A DNA stretch of 64,000 nt from Salinispira pacifica (lineage in GTDB: Bacteria; Spirochaetota; Spirochaetia; DSM-27196; Salinispiraceae). Position numbers and translations under genes: made by a program. Of this stretch, positions 17,756-26,289 are shown piece after piece; the stretch's first letter is position 1, and each line of letters opens with the position of its first letter. The stretch lies in NCBI RefSeq assembly GCF_000507245.1, contig NC_023035.1, positions 3,019,570-3,083,569 of the forward strand, read 5' to 3'. The notes beneath the pieces were generated by a model. It made no database searches and was not told where the DNA came from. It saw nothing but the letters and a program-made list of their open reading frames with translations.

Positions 17756-19267
17756 TCAATCCCTATTCGCCGCCACATGCACGGCCTGAAGCAGCGCATT
17801 ATGCAGATCCGGAAAACGGAACGGTTTTCTAAGAACCGCAGAGAAACCCTCCGCCTTCAGCTCCTCCGGGGTATAGTTCATGGGTGAGGTTGCGGCATAT
17901 ATGGCTGGAAGCCCCGGCTGAAGCCGCTTTAGACGCTTGAGAGTATGGAACACATCGGGGATCTCCTCTCCGTCATCCTCCAGTATTACTAAATAAAAAG
18001 GATAGTCGGATTCCAGGGCGCGCTCGAACTTTTCATACAGCTGTGATGTGCTGGCTGCAAAACTTCCGAATATGCCCAGCTGATATAGCAGACGTTCCCA
18101 CACCTCCTGCACCTCGGCATTATCATCAAGAACCAGAATTTTCAAACCCGGAGGCAGACTGGGCCGCTCAGGCGCCGCAGGTGCATCGGCATTCAGGGGA
18201 AGATAGATATGCACCCGTGTTCCCGCCCCGGGAGAGCTCTCAATATCCAGGCTCCCGTTGTATTCCAACGCAATATTCTTGGCAATAAAGAGTCCCAGCC
18301 CATCGGCATTGTCCCTGGTGGTAAAAAACGGCTGCTGTACCCTGGGAAGGATATCCATGGTCATGCCGGGCCCGTGGTCGGCAATCCCGATGAGCACCGA
18401 ATCCCGCCCCTTTCTTTCCACCAGCTCTGTGGTAATTTCAATTTTATATGCTTCAGTCCCTGCCTGCACCGCATTGAGGAGAATGTTCTGAAACATCTGA
18501 CTGATTTTTTCATAGTTTCCCCGAAACGGCGGAAGATCCGGGGCAAGGCTGAGATCCTGCTGTTTGTTGGATCCCATGAGACTCCGTTCCACGGCATCTC
18601 TCAAACATGATTCCAACGAGAAGCTGTCACCGCTGTTCCGGGAAGCAGTGCTCAGCCCCAGAATAGCATCCAGTTTTCCATTGCTCCGTTCAAGATGCCT
18701 GAGAATTCCGTCCAGGCTTTCATGCATGGAAGCCGTGGATTTCTCATCAGGGGGGTCGGGATTTTTCAGAATTTCACGGATAAAATCCACCGAACCATAG
18801 AGAATCTGAAGACGCTCCTTGAAGTCGTTGGCATAGCCTTTGATCAGCGGAAGCAGCGATTGTATGCGCTGAACCCGCCGGTACTCCTCTTCCATCTGCC
18901 GAAGCAGTGTCACATCTTCAAGAATGAGAAGACAGCCTCCCTCGTCCCGTCTTCGGTGCAGCTCCGCACGATAAATGCTTCGACCTGACCAGCTATTTTT
19001 AAAGGATATGGCATAGTCGGCCCAGGGCCCATGGGATTTTCCACGGGCGGATTGAAGCAGGGCATGAAAACGCTGGGCGTCCCCCGGCTCCCAGGGATGA
19101 AGATACGCATCCAGGCGCTCCCCCTTGATAGATGACACGCCTGCGGGCAGAAGTTCGCGAATGCCGGGATTGTGGTCATCCACCACCCCCGCTTCATCCA
19201 GGATCAAAATAATCTGGGGCAGAACATCAGTGAGATGAAGAACTGTTTCAACGGAACCTTTATCCAC
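17756..19267 (-). CDS. Hybrid histidine-kinase-like protein with both phosphotransfer sites lost
   Basis: A 503-residue soluble protein: PAS-like N-terminus (about 1-120), kinase core (about 130-360), and a receiver-like C-terminus (about 376-495). The ATP site looks intact (NILLNAVQAG, DHGPGM, FFTTRDNADGLGLF). However, the helix that should carry the phospho-His reads GYANDFKERLQ, with Asn147 where AHDF is expected. The receiver keeps the acidic pair LDD and Lys481, but the phospho-Asp position reads VILEDD, with Glu430. It may therefore act as an ATP- or partner-binding signalling scaffold. The GTG start lacks a clear ribosome site, so the start is uncertain. No response regulator lies nearby. 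Confidence 0.8.
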   Translation of the reverse strand: MDKGSVETVLHLTDVLPQIILILDEAGVVDDHNPGIRELLPAGVSSIKGERLDAYLHPWEPGDAQRFHALLQSARGKSHGPWADYAISFKNSWSGRSIYRAELHRRRDEGGCLLILEDVTLLRQMEEEYRRVQRIQSLLPLIKGYANDFKERLQILYGSVDFIREILKNPDPPDEKSTASMHESLDGILRHLERSNGKLDAILGLSTASRNSGDSFSLESCLRDAVERSLMGSNKQQDLSLAPDLPPFRGNYEKISQMFQNILLNAVQAGTEAYKIEITTELVERKGRDSVLIGIADHGPGMTMDILPRVQQPFFTTRDNADGLGLFIAKNIALEYNGSLDIESSPGAGTRVHIYLPLNADAPAAPERPSLPPGLKILVLDDNAEVQEVWERLLYQLGIFGSFAASTSQLYEKFERALESDYPFYLVILEDDGEEIPDVFHTLKRLKRLQPGLPAIYAATSPMNYTPEELKAEGFSAVLRKPFRFPDLHNALLQAVHVAANRD

Positions 19268-19308
19268 GGTATAAATTGTAAGGCAGGATGGTAGGTATTT
19301 CCAGCATC

Positions 19309-19334
19309 CCCGACCCCCGCTTGCAGGAGTCGGG
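19309..19334 (-). other. Hairpin between metY and the kinase-like gene
   Basis: CCCGACTCC and GGGGTCGGG pair over 9 bp (one G-U) around an 8-base loop on the minus strand. No T-run follows, so it is not a standard terminator. It could lower read-through from metY into the kinase-like gene. Confidence 0.4.
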
Positions 19335-19354
19335 ATTCAGCCGAAAAAAAGTGA

Positions 19355-20653
19355 TCAGCCCCCGAGAGCCTGATCCAGGTCTTCAAGTATATCGTCAATA
19401 TGTTCAAGACCCACCGACAGGCGAACAAGCTCTTCACCTATGCCGGCTTCCTTGTGCTGCTGGGCAGACATCTGGCTGTGGGTTGTGCTGGCAGGATGGA
19501 TGGCCAGACTTTTCGCATCACCCACATTAGCCAGCAGGCTGAAAAGCTTCAATTTGTTGATAAAACGTTCGCCGGCTTCCCGGCCGCCTTTAATTCCGAA
19601 CACTACCATTCCGCCCTTCCCCCGGGGAAGCAGCCTCTCGGCATTTTCGCTGCTCAGGGAACCCGCTGCGTTTACTTTGCCGGGAAGTCCCGGATAGGTC
19701 ACCCAGGATACCTGGGGATGTTCGGCGAGATGCCGTGCAACCTTGTCCGCATTTTCGCTGTGGCGCTCCATCCTCAGGCTGAGGGTTTCAAGCCCCTGGA
19801 GGAAGAGCCAGGCATTATCCGGACTCATAGCCGCACCCAGGTTCCTTAACGGCACCAGGCGCATCCTCAGGGCGTAGGCAACCGGCGTGAGTTCGCCCAG
19901 GTCATGAGCATAGCGCAAGCCATGGTAGCTTGAGTCCGGCTCGTTCATGGTGGTGAACTTCGGATACTTGGACCAGGGAAATTTCCCGCTGTCCACCACA
20001 ATACCGCCCAGTCCGGTTCCGTGACCGCCTATCCATTTGGTGAGGCTGTGAACGACAATATCAGCACCATGCTCAATGGGACGGAACAGGTAGGGGGTGG
20101 CAAAGGTGTTATCCACAATCAGGGGAACTTCGGCTTCATGGGCAATTTCCGCCCAGCGGGGGATATCAGATACTCTGAGGGTGGGGTTATCGATGGTTTC
20201 CACAAACAATGCCCGGGTTTTATCATTAATTGCCGAGCGGATGGCGTTTTCATCCAGCGGATCCACCAGATGAACCGTTATGCCGTACTGGGGGAGAATG
20301 TCATTAAACATTGTATAGCTTCCACCGTATAGATTTCTGGAGGCAACGATCTCATCCCCCGCAACGGCGATATTGATAAGGGAATAAAATATTGCACTGG
20401 TTCCTGAAGCGGTGGCCAGGGCGGCTGCACCCCCCTCCAGATCCGCTACGCGTTTTTCCAGAACATCTGTTGTAGGATTCATCAGCCGGGTATAGATATA
20501 CCCAAGCTCTTTTAATGCGAACAGATTTGCGGCATGTTCGGTATTCTTGAACATGTATGCAGCGGTCCGGTGAATGGGTACCGCCCTGGATGGTGAAGTA
20601 TCTTCAATTTCCTGTCCCTGATGCAGGGCCCGCGTCTCAAAATGATGTGCCAT
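19355..20653 (-). CDS. metY: O-acetylhomoserine sulfhydrylase (Cys/Met PLP enzyme)
   Basis: A PLP-dependent enzyme of the Cys/Met metabolism family, 432 residues. It has the family motifs YTRLMNPTTDVLEKR, ASGTSAIFY, VDNTFATPYLFRP and the PLP Lys in HSLTKWIGGHG. The length and the opening MAHHFETRALHQGQ point to O-acetylhomoserine (homocysteine-forming) sulfhydrylase rather than the shorter cystathionine lyases. ATG at 20653 follows GGAGGA; the extra frame to 20683 is not needed. cysK lies directly upstream on the same strand, which supports a sulfide-assimilation role, although the spacer between them is 120 bases and contains repeats. Confidence 0.88.
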   Translation of the reverse strand: MAHHFETRALHQGQEIEDTSPSRAVPIHRTAAYMFKNTEHAANLFALKELGYIYTRLMNPTTDVLEKRVADLEGGAAALATASGTSAIFYSLINIAVAGDEIVASRNLYGGSYTMFNDILPQYGITVHLVDPLDENAIRSAINDKTRALFVETIDNPTLRVSDIPRWAEIAHEAEVPLIVDNTFATPYLFRPIEHGADIVVHSLTKWIGGHGTGLGGIVVDSGKFPWSKYPKFTTMNEPDSSYHGLRYAHDLGELTPVAYALRMRLVPLRNLGAAMSPDNAWLFLQGLETLSLRMERHSENADKVARHLAEHPQVSWVTYPGLPGKVNAAGSLSSENAERLLPRGKGGMVVFGIKGGREAGERFINKLKLFSLLANVGDAKSLAIHPASTTHSQMSAQQHKEAGIGEELVRLSVGLEHIDDILEDLDQALGG

Positions 20654-20687
20654 GATGTCCTCCGTTATATTTTTCGAAAACAAATTT

Positions 20688-20750
20688 ATTCTTCAATGAT
20701 CCATGTATTCTTCAATGCAAATCACAGGGTATCGCAATACAAATCACAGG
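20688..20750. repeat. Degenerate direct repeats between cysK and metY
   Basis: ATTCTTCAATG occurs twice (20688 and 20707), and CAATGCAAATCACAGG and CAATACAAATCACAGG follow 22 bases apart (20713 and 20735). The elements overlap to form an array with a period of about 19-22 bases. Confidence 0.5.
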
Positions 20751-20773
20751 ATGTTGTCGGATGCTCTTGTGTG

Positions 20774-21700
20774 TCAGTCATCAAACAGCCAGGTGCTCAG
20801 ATACCGTTCGCCGCTGTCACAGATCACGGTAACAATGGTTTTGCCCCTGTATTCCTCTCTTGCTGCCATTTCCAGGGCCGCATGAAGGTTCGCTCCGGCA
20901 CTAATCCCCCCGAGAACACCGTGGCCTGAAGCCAGTTTCCGGGCGGCTGCCCCGGCATCCTCACTGCGCACCTTTATCACCTCATCAATGATTTCCGTAT
21001 CCAGAACCTCCGGAATAAATCCCGCCCCGATACCCTGTATCTTGTGCGGGCCGGGCTTGCCGCCGGAAATCACCGGACTTCCATCAGGTTCCACTGCCAC
21101 AAGCCGCAGTTCGGGGTTCAGCTTCTTCAGCTCCCCGCCGGCCCCGGTGAGCGTACCTCCGGTACCCACGCCTGCCAGGAAGACATCCACTTTGCCCTCA
21201 CTGTCTTCCCAAATTTCCTTCGCGGTGGTCAGTCGGTGCACCTCCGGATTGGCGGGATTCGCAAATTGCCGGGTGAGGAGAGCGTCTTCCATCTTCTCCG
21301 CCAGTTCCTCGGCTTTCTTCACCGCTCCGCCCATCCCTTCATTTCCGGGGGTGAGCACGAGCTTGGCACCGAACGCCTTCAGCAGCCTCCGGCGTTCGAT
21401 ACTCATGGTATCCGGCATGGTGAGGTACACAGGATGCCCGGTTGCAGCTGCAATATATGCCAGGGCAATACCGGTATTGCCGCTGGTGGCTTCCACAATG
21501 GGCGCACCCGGAAGCAGACGCCCCTCCTCCTCAGCTCGGCGAATCATGGACAAACCAATCCGATCCTTCACACTGGAGAGGGGATTAAAATTCTCCAGCT
21601 TCAGCAGTACCTCCCCTGCCAGCTGCTCGCCTTTTTCCGGTTGATAGCGCAGCATGGGAGTGTTCCCTATCAGTTCTGTAATTGAGTCATAAATAGGCAT
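20774..21700 (-). CDS. cysK: Cysteine synthase (O-acetylserine sulfhydrylase)
   Basis: A 308-residue PLP enzyme of the cysteine synthase group that makes cysteine from O-acetylserine and sulfide. The PLP Lys lies in NPLSSVKDRIG, the substrate loop is EATSGNTGIAL, and the phosphate-binding Gly-rich loop is GVGTGGTLTGAG. ATG at 21700 follows GGAGAG; a longer frame to 21781 has no ribosome site. A minus-strand promoter with a perfect TTGACA lies about 90 bases upstream. It is probably expressed ahead of metY. Confidence 0.93.
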   Translation of the reverse strand: MPIYDSITELIGNTPMLRYQPEKGEQLAGEVLLKLENFNPLSSVKDRIGLSMIRRAEEEGRLLPGAPIVEATSGNTGIALAYIAAATGHPVYLTMPDTMSIERRRLLKAFGAKLVLTPGNEGMGGAVKKAEELAEKMEDALLTRQFANPANPEVHRLTTAKEIWEDSEGKVDVFLAGVGTGGTLTGAGGELKKLNPELRLVAVEPDGSPVISGGKPGPHKIQGIGAGFIPEVLDTEIIDEVIKVRSEDAGAAARKLASGHGVLGGISAGANLHAALEMAAREEYRGKTIVTVICDSGERYLSTWLFDD

Positions 21701-21765
21701 GGATCCATCTCTCCGGCCTACGGTGGAGTTATCCCCGAAAATCAGCGGATACCGCAGCCAAATCC

Positions 21766-21794
21766 AACTTAACATACCCAATATATATTGTCAA
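21766..21794 (-). promoter_or_regulatory. Likely cysK promoter
   Basis: On the minus strand TTGACA (21794-21789) is followed after 17 bases by TAAGTT (21771-21766). The -35 is perfect and the -10 weak. Confidence 0.4.
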
Positions 21795-21939
21795 CATTAT
21801 TATGAAATTATTGGGGATACGGACTCTGGAGGCAGAGGAATTTGTTTAAGGCCGGGCCCGGGGCTGGGGCCCTGACTGAGGCCGGGGCACAGCATGAAAG
21901 GCGTCCCCGGGTAATTCACCATGCCCGGTGGTCAGATTA

Positions 21940-23153
21940 TCAGTTTTCCAGAATAGTAATTTCAACCCGGCGGTTGCGTCGCATACCATCAGCCGTGTCA
22001 TTATCCGCCACAGGTCTGGTGGCGCCGAAGCCCTGATACATAATGCGACTTCTATCCCGGGCGTCCAGTTCGATGAGAAATTCCACAACTGCCCTGGCCC
22101 GGTCTTCACTCAGCTGCTGCCTTCCTGCTGCAGTTCCTGCAAGAGCAGTGTGTCCGCTGACCAGAATGTCCCGTTGCGGATACGCAGAGAGAATCTCAGC
22201 GATCTTCCGGATCTTGGCCTGCTCCGAGGCCACCAGCCGGGAAGAATCCGGGGGAAACTGAATATTTTCCAGAGAAATGGTAACCCCATCCTCATCATCC
22301 CGGACCGAACTGTCTTCTACACCCAGCTCGTTCAGTCGTTGACGCAGATCATCTTTCAGGGCTTCCCGGTCCAGATCGGGACTCTCGATAACCTCTGCTG
22401 AAGCACTCCCCTCATAGGTTACGGTGCTTCCGTCACTGAGATGCAGCATAATCTCGTAATTCTCGTCATAGGAATGGGGGCGGCCCAGAATATTATCAAA
22501 GTACAGATTCTGATCCGAGTAGCCGGTAATCAGATATGGATACAAAGGATTTCCCGACGGTATATCCTTTCGATGAAATATATTGTATCTGATAACGATA
22601 TGATGCAGTTCCTTTCCATCCCTGTTTACAGGTCCCCGGTACTCGTAACTCACAGGCATGGGAAAAGAGAACACCTCCCGGATATTGAAACCCTGACGCA
22701 GATCATGAACCTCGTATCCTGGAGCGGACCAGGTTTCACCGGGAAGAACATCCCGGTCGGGAAACATGGGAACATCACGCACAGTCGGGACAAAGTACTC
22801 ATCTGAAATATCATACTTGCCCAATGAATTACGCCAGAAATCGGCAGAGTATTCCCGATCCAGCTGATAGGCTTCGCCGCTGTTGCGCCTGGCCTCCACC
22901 GAATGCTGATAGAAAACCTGCTCCCGGCCGGAATCCCCCGGGTCTCCAGCACCTCAACCTGTATCCGATTAAGCAGCTCAGCGCTGTGCTGAAAAATCCC
23001 GTTGAGATATACGTTTTGATCGATTTCAGAAAGGATACGGTAGCGTTCACCATCCCGGAAGCGGTATCGGAACGTCTCTGCATCCATCGACACAGAGACA
23101 AGAGCGACAAGAATAAAAAAAAGCACCGGATACCGGCGATTCATACTGATCAT
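21940..23153 (-). pseudogene. OmpA-family envelope protein, frame broken by an apparent single-base deletion
   Basis: The N-terminal frame (from ATG 23153, behind GGAAGG) encodes a signal peptide (YPVLFFILVALVSVSMDA) and reads to VEVLETRGIPAG. The continuation REQVFYQHSVEARR lies in a different frame and runs to the end. It closes with an OmpA-like peptidoglycan-binding domain (VSGHTALAG, LSEDRARAVVEFL, GFGATRPVADN, RRVEITI). One extra base in the C-run at 22935-22939 would fuse them into one protein of about 405 residues. Three other genes in this window show the same kind of break, so a sequencing error is possible, as is real inactivation. If intact, it would be a periplasmic or outer-membrane protein tied to peptidoglycan. 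Confidence 0.75.
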
Positions 23154-23198
23154 ATGCGCACACCTTCCCATTATTGTATCGGTATTATCACCCATTTC

Positions 23199-23227
23199 TT
23201 GACAAAGAAAATCGGCAAAGCTATTGT
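23199..23227 (+). promoter_or_regulatory. Likely promoter of the DbpA-domain protein gene
   Basis: TTGACA (23199-23204) and TATTGT (23222-23227) are spaced by 17 bases. Transcription would begin near 23234, about 80 bases before the start codon. Confidence 0.5.
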
Positions 23228-23312
23228 TACATAAGATACAGCGGAATACCCGTAGCATCAGTTTTTTCGCCAGTTTTTTTAACAAGGAGGATCAGACAGA
23301 AAACCACAGAAG

Positions 23313-24338
23313 ATGTCACACACACAAACCAGTATGTTATTTTCAGCCCGGGATCACATAATTAATTACAATGACCGGATCCCCTATTATGCCATCATAC
23401 AGTTCTGTGCGTCTGCGTTGCAGAAATCAGAACAGAGAAAACATGCTGAAGCACCCCAGGGTTTGATTGTTGTGCAACGGGAATCAGATATTGACCGCTT
23501 TTTTTCACTGACTGCGGATCATAGACCGGCATGGCAGGTAGTAACCTCCGCCGGTAATACCAGGGATTTACAAATCCCCCAGTCCAGTCCGGAGTTGATC
23601 ATTGGAAGCAGTGCTTCCGTTATCGACCTTATACGAAGACAGGACATTGTTCCCGAAAACATCGGCCTGATGATTATCATCGAGGCAAATCAGGAAAACA
23701 GTTTTTGGATTGATATTGAGTTCATCCTTACAAAAACCTATATGCGAAATATCACGGCGATATTCTCACCTGAACTGCATGAAAATCATTACGGCATTAT
23801 GTCCTATTTGCGCAAGCCCGTTACCCACCAGCTTCAGCAGTGGTTAAACCAACAACAGGAGATGATTATGGCAAAGCGTGATAATCAAATTAATGAAGAA
23901 CAGCTTTCGGATCAGCTGGCAGGTATTTTGAAGGAAATACACGAAAACGAAGACCCTCAGGAACTGGATGAGTTCCGCCGTGTTTTCAAGAAAAATGTAT
24001 CGGTATTTAAACGTGCATACGTTGCAGCATATATGCTGAAATATTTTAACGCCGGCGGGAAGCGTCCCTCAAAACGCCGCAGAGAATCCAATGCAAACAT
24101 GACCTCCGTGTTCATCGGTATCGGAAGAACCCGCAGAGTATACCCGCGGGATATTGTAGGTCTGGTACTGGATAAAACCAGTCTTCAGCGGGAGGATATC
24201 GGGAATATCAAAATTCTTGATAACTATTCCTTTGCTGATATCAACAAGGAAAAAACCGATGAGGTTATTTCTGTGCTCAACGGCATTGAATACCGTGGCC
24301 GCACCCTGAACGTGAACTACGCCAAGAAGAAGAACTAA
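23313..24338 (+). CDS. Degenerate DEAD-box-helicase-like protein with C-terminal DbpA RNA-binding domain
   Basis: The C-terminal 75 residues (TSVFIGIGRTRRVYPRDIV to YRGRTLNVNYAKKKN) look like the DbpA RRM-type domain that binds 23S rRNA. Residues about 25-170 resemble the first RecA lobe of a DEAD-box helicase. In particular, PELIIGSSASVIDLIRRQ aligns with the usual PGRxxDLL region and is followed by IIIEANQ where DEAD is expected. No Walker A motif is visible and the second RecA lobe is missing. It is thus likely an RNA-binding, non-ATPase protein, perhaps a ribosome-assembly or cold-related factor. An AAGGAGG site lies 22 bases from this ATG, which is too far, so the start is uncertain. Confidence 0.72.
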   Translation: MSHTQTSMLFSARDHIINYNDRIPYYAIIQFCASALQKSEQRKHAEAPQGLIVVQRESDIDRFFSLTADHRPAWQVVTSAGNTRDLQIPQSSPELIIGSSASVIDLIRRQDIVPENIGLMIIIEANQENSFWIDIEFILTKTYMRNITAIFSPELHENHYGIMSYLRKPVTHQLQQWLNQQQEMIMAKRDNQINEEQLSDQLAGILKEIHENEDPQELDEFRRVFKKNVSVFKRAYVAAYMLKYFNAGGKRPSKRRRESNANMTSVFIGIGRTRRVYPRDIVGLVLDKTSLQREDIGNIKILDNYSFADINKEKTDEVISVLNGIEYRGRTLNVNYAKKKN

Positions 24339-24345
24339 AAACAAC

Positions 24346-24398
24346 GCCCAAAGAATGTGCCAAAGAATGTGAAAGTCGTCAAATCAATTCTTTGGGGC
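24346..24398. repeat. Inverted repeat between convergent genes, possible bidirectional terminator
   Basis: GCCCAAAGAAT (24346-24356) and ATTCTTTGGGGC (24387-24398) pair with one bulged G. A second AAAGAATGTG copy follows the first arm. It lies between the DbpA-domain gene stop and the end of the convergent membrane-protein gene. The arms resemble the 18-bp inverted repeat near 47.7-47.9 kb. Confidence 0.45.
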
Positions 24399-24402
24399 GC
24401 TA

Positions 24403-25496
24403 TTAAAAGACATAAAGCAAGAAGAGAAGAACCACCAAAAAGAAGTTTATCACCACCCCCAGCCCAAAATAAAACAATGCCAACAACTCGTGAACCACCG
24501 CTTTTCTATGACATTGCTCAGCCAGAACCTCGGGATCCCCCTGAATAGCCACCCGTTCTGCAAAGGGATCGTTACTCTCCCGGGGATAAAAGCACCAAAG
24601 CCGCTCCTGGTCTCCACCCTGAATTACACTGTTTCTCAGACTGAACCTGGGATCATTGAGGATCTCATGCCGGTGGGGAGAACATATCTCCCGTTCATAG
24701 CTTCCGCCGTCGGGGAGTACGCCCCGGGATACCTGAGGGGAAGACGAAGAAGATCCCGCTGTGAGCGGTAATTACGCCCCTGCCTCCATTGGGAGCGGTA
24801 GAGAAAATACAGGAAGATTCCCGGAGGGGCAAGAATGAGACCCGGCAAGAGTGCCAATGGAACCAGGAATATCATGCTGAAATCCTCGCCGCTTTGCTGG
24901 AGGACCTGCAGCAGGAGCAGGAGCTCCAGCATCACTCCGGAGAGCAGGGAGAAGGGCGTAATACTGTTCCAGAATTCATTTCTCTGACGTCCTGTCTGGA
25001 TGGACCGTGAGAGCACCTGCTCGCTTTCCACATCGTGAACAATCACCAGCATCCGGCACAGGGGATCGGTGTAAAAAAGCGGGACAAGAGAAGAATTATC
25101 CACCATGCCGTAGATAAAAAACCGGGTTCCCTCCGGAAGGCTGCTGAGATTTTTCCACCTGGTATATGCCGGAGAGGCATCGCTTCTCTGCAGAACTTCG
25201 GAGTTCAGATCATGCCCCGGAAGCACAAAAATATGCTGAGTGGAGAGATCGACCCTCACCCGATGCCTTCCGTCGCTGAGCCAAATAATATTTTCATCCT
25301 CAATTGCATCAAGACTTCCGAAAAAACGCCGAGCCTGATTTCCGCTGCTGCTTGCGGGATACACAGGAACCATGGATGCCTCGATAAGAGACTTTCGAAA
25401 GCGGCGCCATCGGGTTCTGCTGTAAACCGCACCCAGAAACGGGAGAATTCCGAAGAATATGAGAGCAATCAGCACCGCCAGCAGATTGATATTCAT
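24403..25496 (-). pseudogene. Conserved membrane protein of unknown function, frame broken by an apparent single-base deletion
   Basis: The frame from ATG 25496 encodes an N-terminal membrane helix (LLAVLIALIFFGILPFLG), a soluble domain, and two central membrane helices (LSGVMLELLLLL, LVPLALLPGLILAPPG). It then goes off-frame near RYPG and stops at 24636. Adding one base to the C-run at 24722-24725 restores a continuation of about 110 residues: VLPDGGSYEREI, then NDPFAERVAIQGDPE and a last helix (ALFYFGLGVVINFFLVVLL) ending at 24403. The restored protein has about 365 residues and four membrane segments. No family was recognised. The restored part is too protein-like to be chance. Confidence 0.65.
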
Positions 25497-25541
25497 GATT
25501 TGCTTGCCTCCCGGAGAATGAATGTCTATTCTTTATACTAT

Positions 25542-26225
25542 ATGGTTGAAAGGATAATAACAGGCCCGCTGCATACCAACAGCTTTGTAGTCTCCACAGG
25601 AAGAAAGTCCTGTCTGCTCATCGATCCGGGTGTTGATGCAGAAAAAATCTGGCAGAGTATGGAACGGATCAATCTTACCCCCCACACTATCGTGTTTACT
25701 CACGGACATATTGACCACACCGCTGGTGCCCTGGAAATTATAGAGCATTATCGGGAAAAAGGTGTGGAAATACGGGTGGGAATTCATTCTTCTGATGCGG
25801 ATTATCTGGGATTAAACGGTGAAGAGATCAATCGAAAGCTTCTTCCGGTTAACAATGAAGAAGCGGATGAAGTGTTCACCCAATTATTCAAACCCCGGCC
25901 GCAGGCAGATTTCTATTTTTCCGATGGGGACAGCCTACCGGAATCCGACTTGCAGGTTATTCATACACCAGGCCATACCGAAGGAAGCGTGTGTTTTTAT
26001 TCGGAGGTCAACTCCGCACTGTTCACCGGAGACTCATTGTTTTTCGATGCACTGGGAAGAACCGATTATACCAGCAGCAATAAGGATGATCTTCTGAATG
26101 TACTGAATTCCAAGATTTTTCAACTCCCCCCGGAAACACGGATATATCCCGGACATGGCCCCCTCTCTTCTCTGGAAAGGGAGATCCGGGATGACAGCTT
26201 TAAAACAAATCATGGGATGATTTAG
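25542..26225 (+). CDS. Metallo-beta-lactamase-fold hydrolase (glyoxalase II-like)
   Basis: A 227-residue cytoplasmic protein of the MBL superfamily, closest in layout to small glyoxalase II-like hydrolases (GITGPLHTNSF-type opening, VERIITGPLHTNSF here). Metal ligands are visible in THGHIDHTAG, HTPGHTEGS, TGDSLFFDALGR and YPGHGP. The natural substrate is unknown; a thioester or S-acylglutathione-like compound is typical. ATG at 25542 matches the family N-terminus but has no ribosome site; ATG at 25518 is an alternative. It is divergent from the membrane-protein gene with almost no intergenic space. Confidence 0.85.
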   Translation: MVERIITGPLHTNSFVVSTGRKSCLLIDPGVDAEKIWQSMERINLTPHTIVFTHGHIDHTAGALEIIEHYREKGVEIRVGIHSSDADYLGLNGEEINRKLLPVNNEEADEVFTQLFKPRPQADFYFSDGDSLPESDLQVIHTPGHTEGSVCFYSEVNSALFTGDSLFFDALGRTDYTSSNKDDLLNVLNSKIFQLPPETRIYPGHGPLSSLEREIRDDSFKTNHGMI

Positions 26226-26239
26226 TATTTTTTCGGAAC

Positions 26240-26278
26240 GACAGATGTAAAGGACAGATTTAAAAATCAGTTGTAAAA
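26240..26278. repeat. Degenerate 13-bp tandem array, three units
   Basis: GACAGATGTAAAG, GACAGATTTAAAA and ATCAGTTGTAAAA run consecutively in the short space between two convergent genes. Confidence 0.4.
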
Positions 26279-26289
26279 GATTCAGGGGA

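Noticed and set aside
19268-19307. 15-codon leader-like frame before the kinase-like gene
   Set aside because: It has a GGTCGGGG sequence upstream, but nothing in its residues suggests an attenuator peptide.
21845-21890. GC-rich block with repeated GGCCGGGG-like words between cysK and the OmpA gene
   Set aside because: Several weak pairings are possible, but no clear terminator or regular repeat could be defined.
22930-22945. Programmed -1 ribosomal frameshift in the OmpA-family gene
   Set aside because: The codons at the shift do not form a standard slippery heptamer, and three similar breaks elsewhere favour a missing base.
24357-24548. 63-codon plus-strand frame rich in Pro and Arg
   Set aside because: It lies opposite the restored end of the membrane-protein gene and has no ribosome site.
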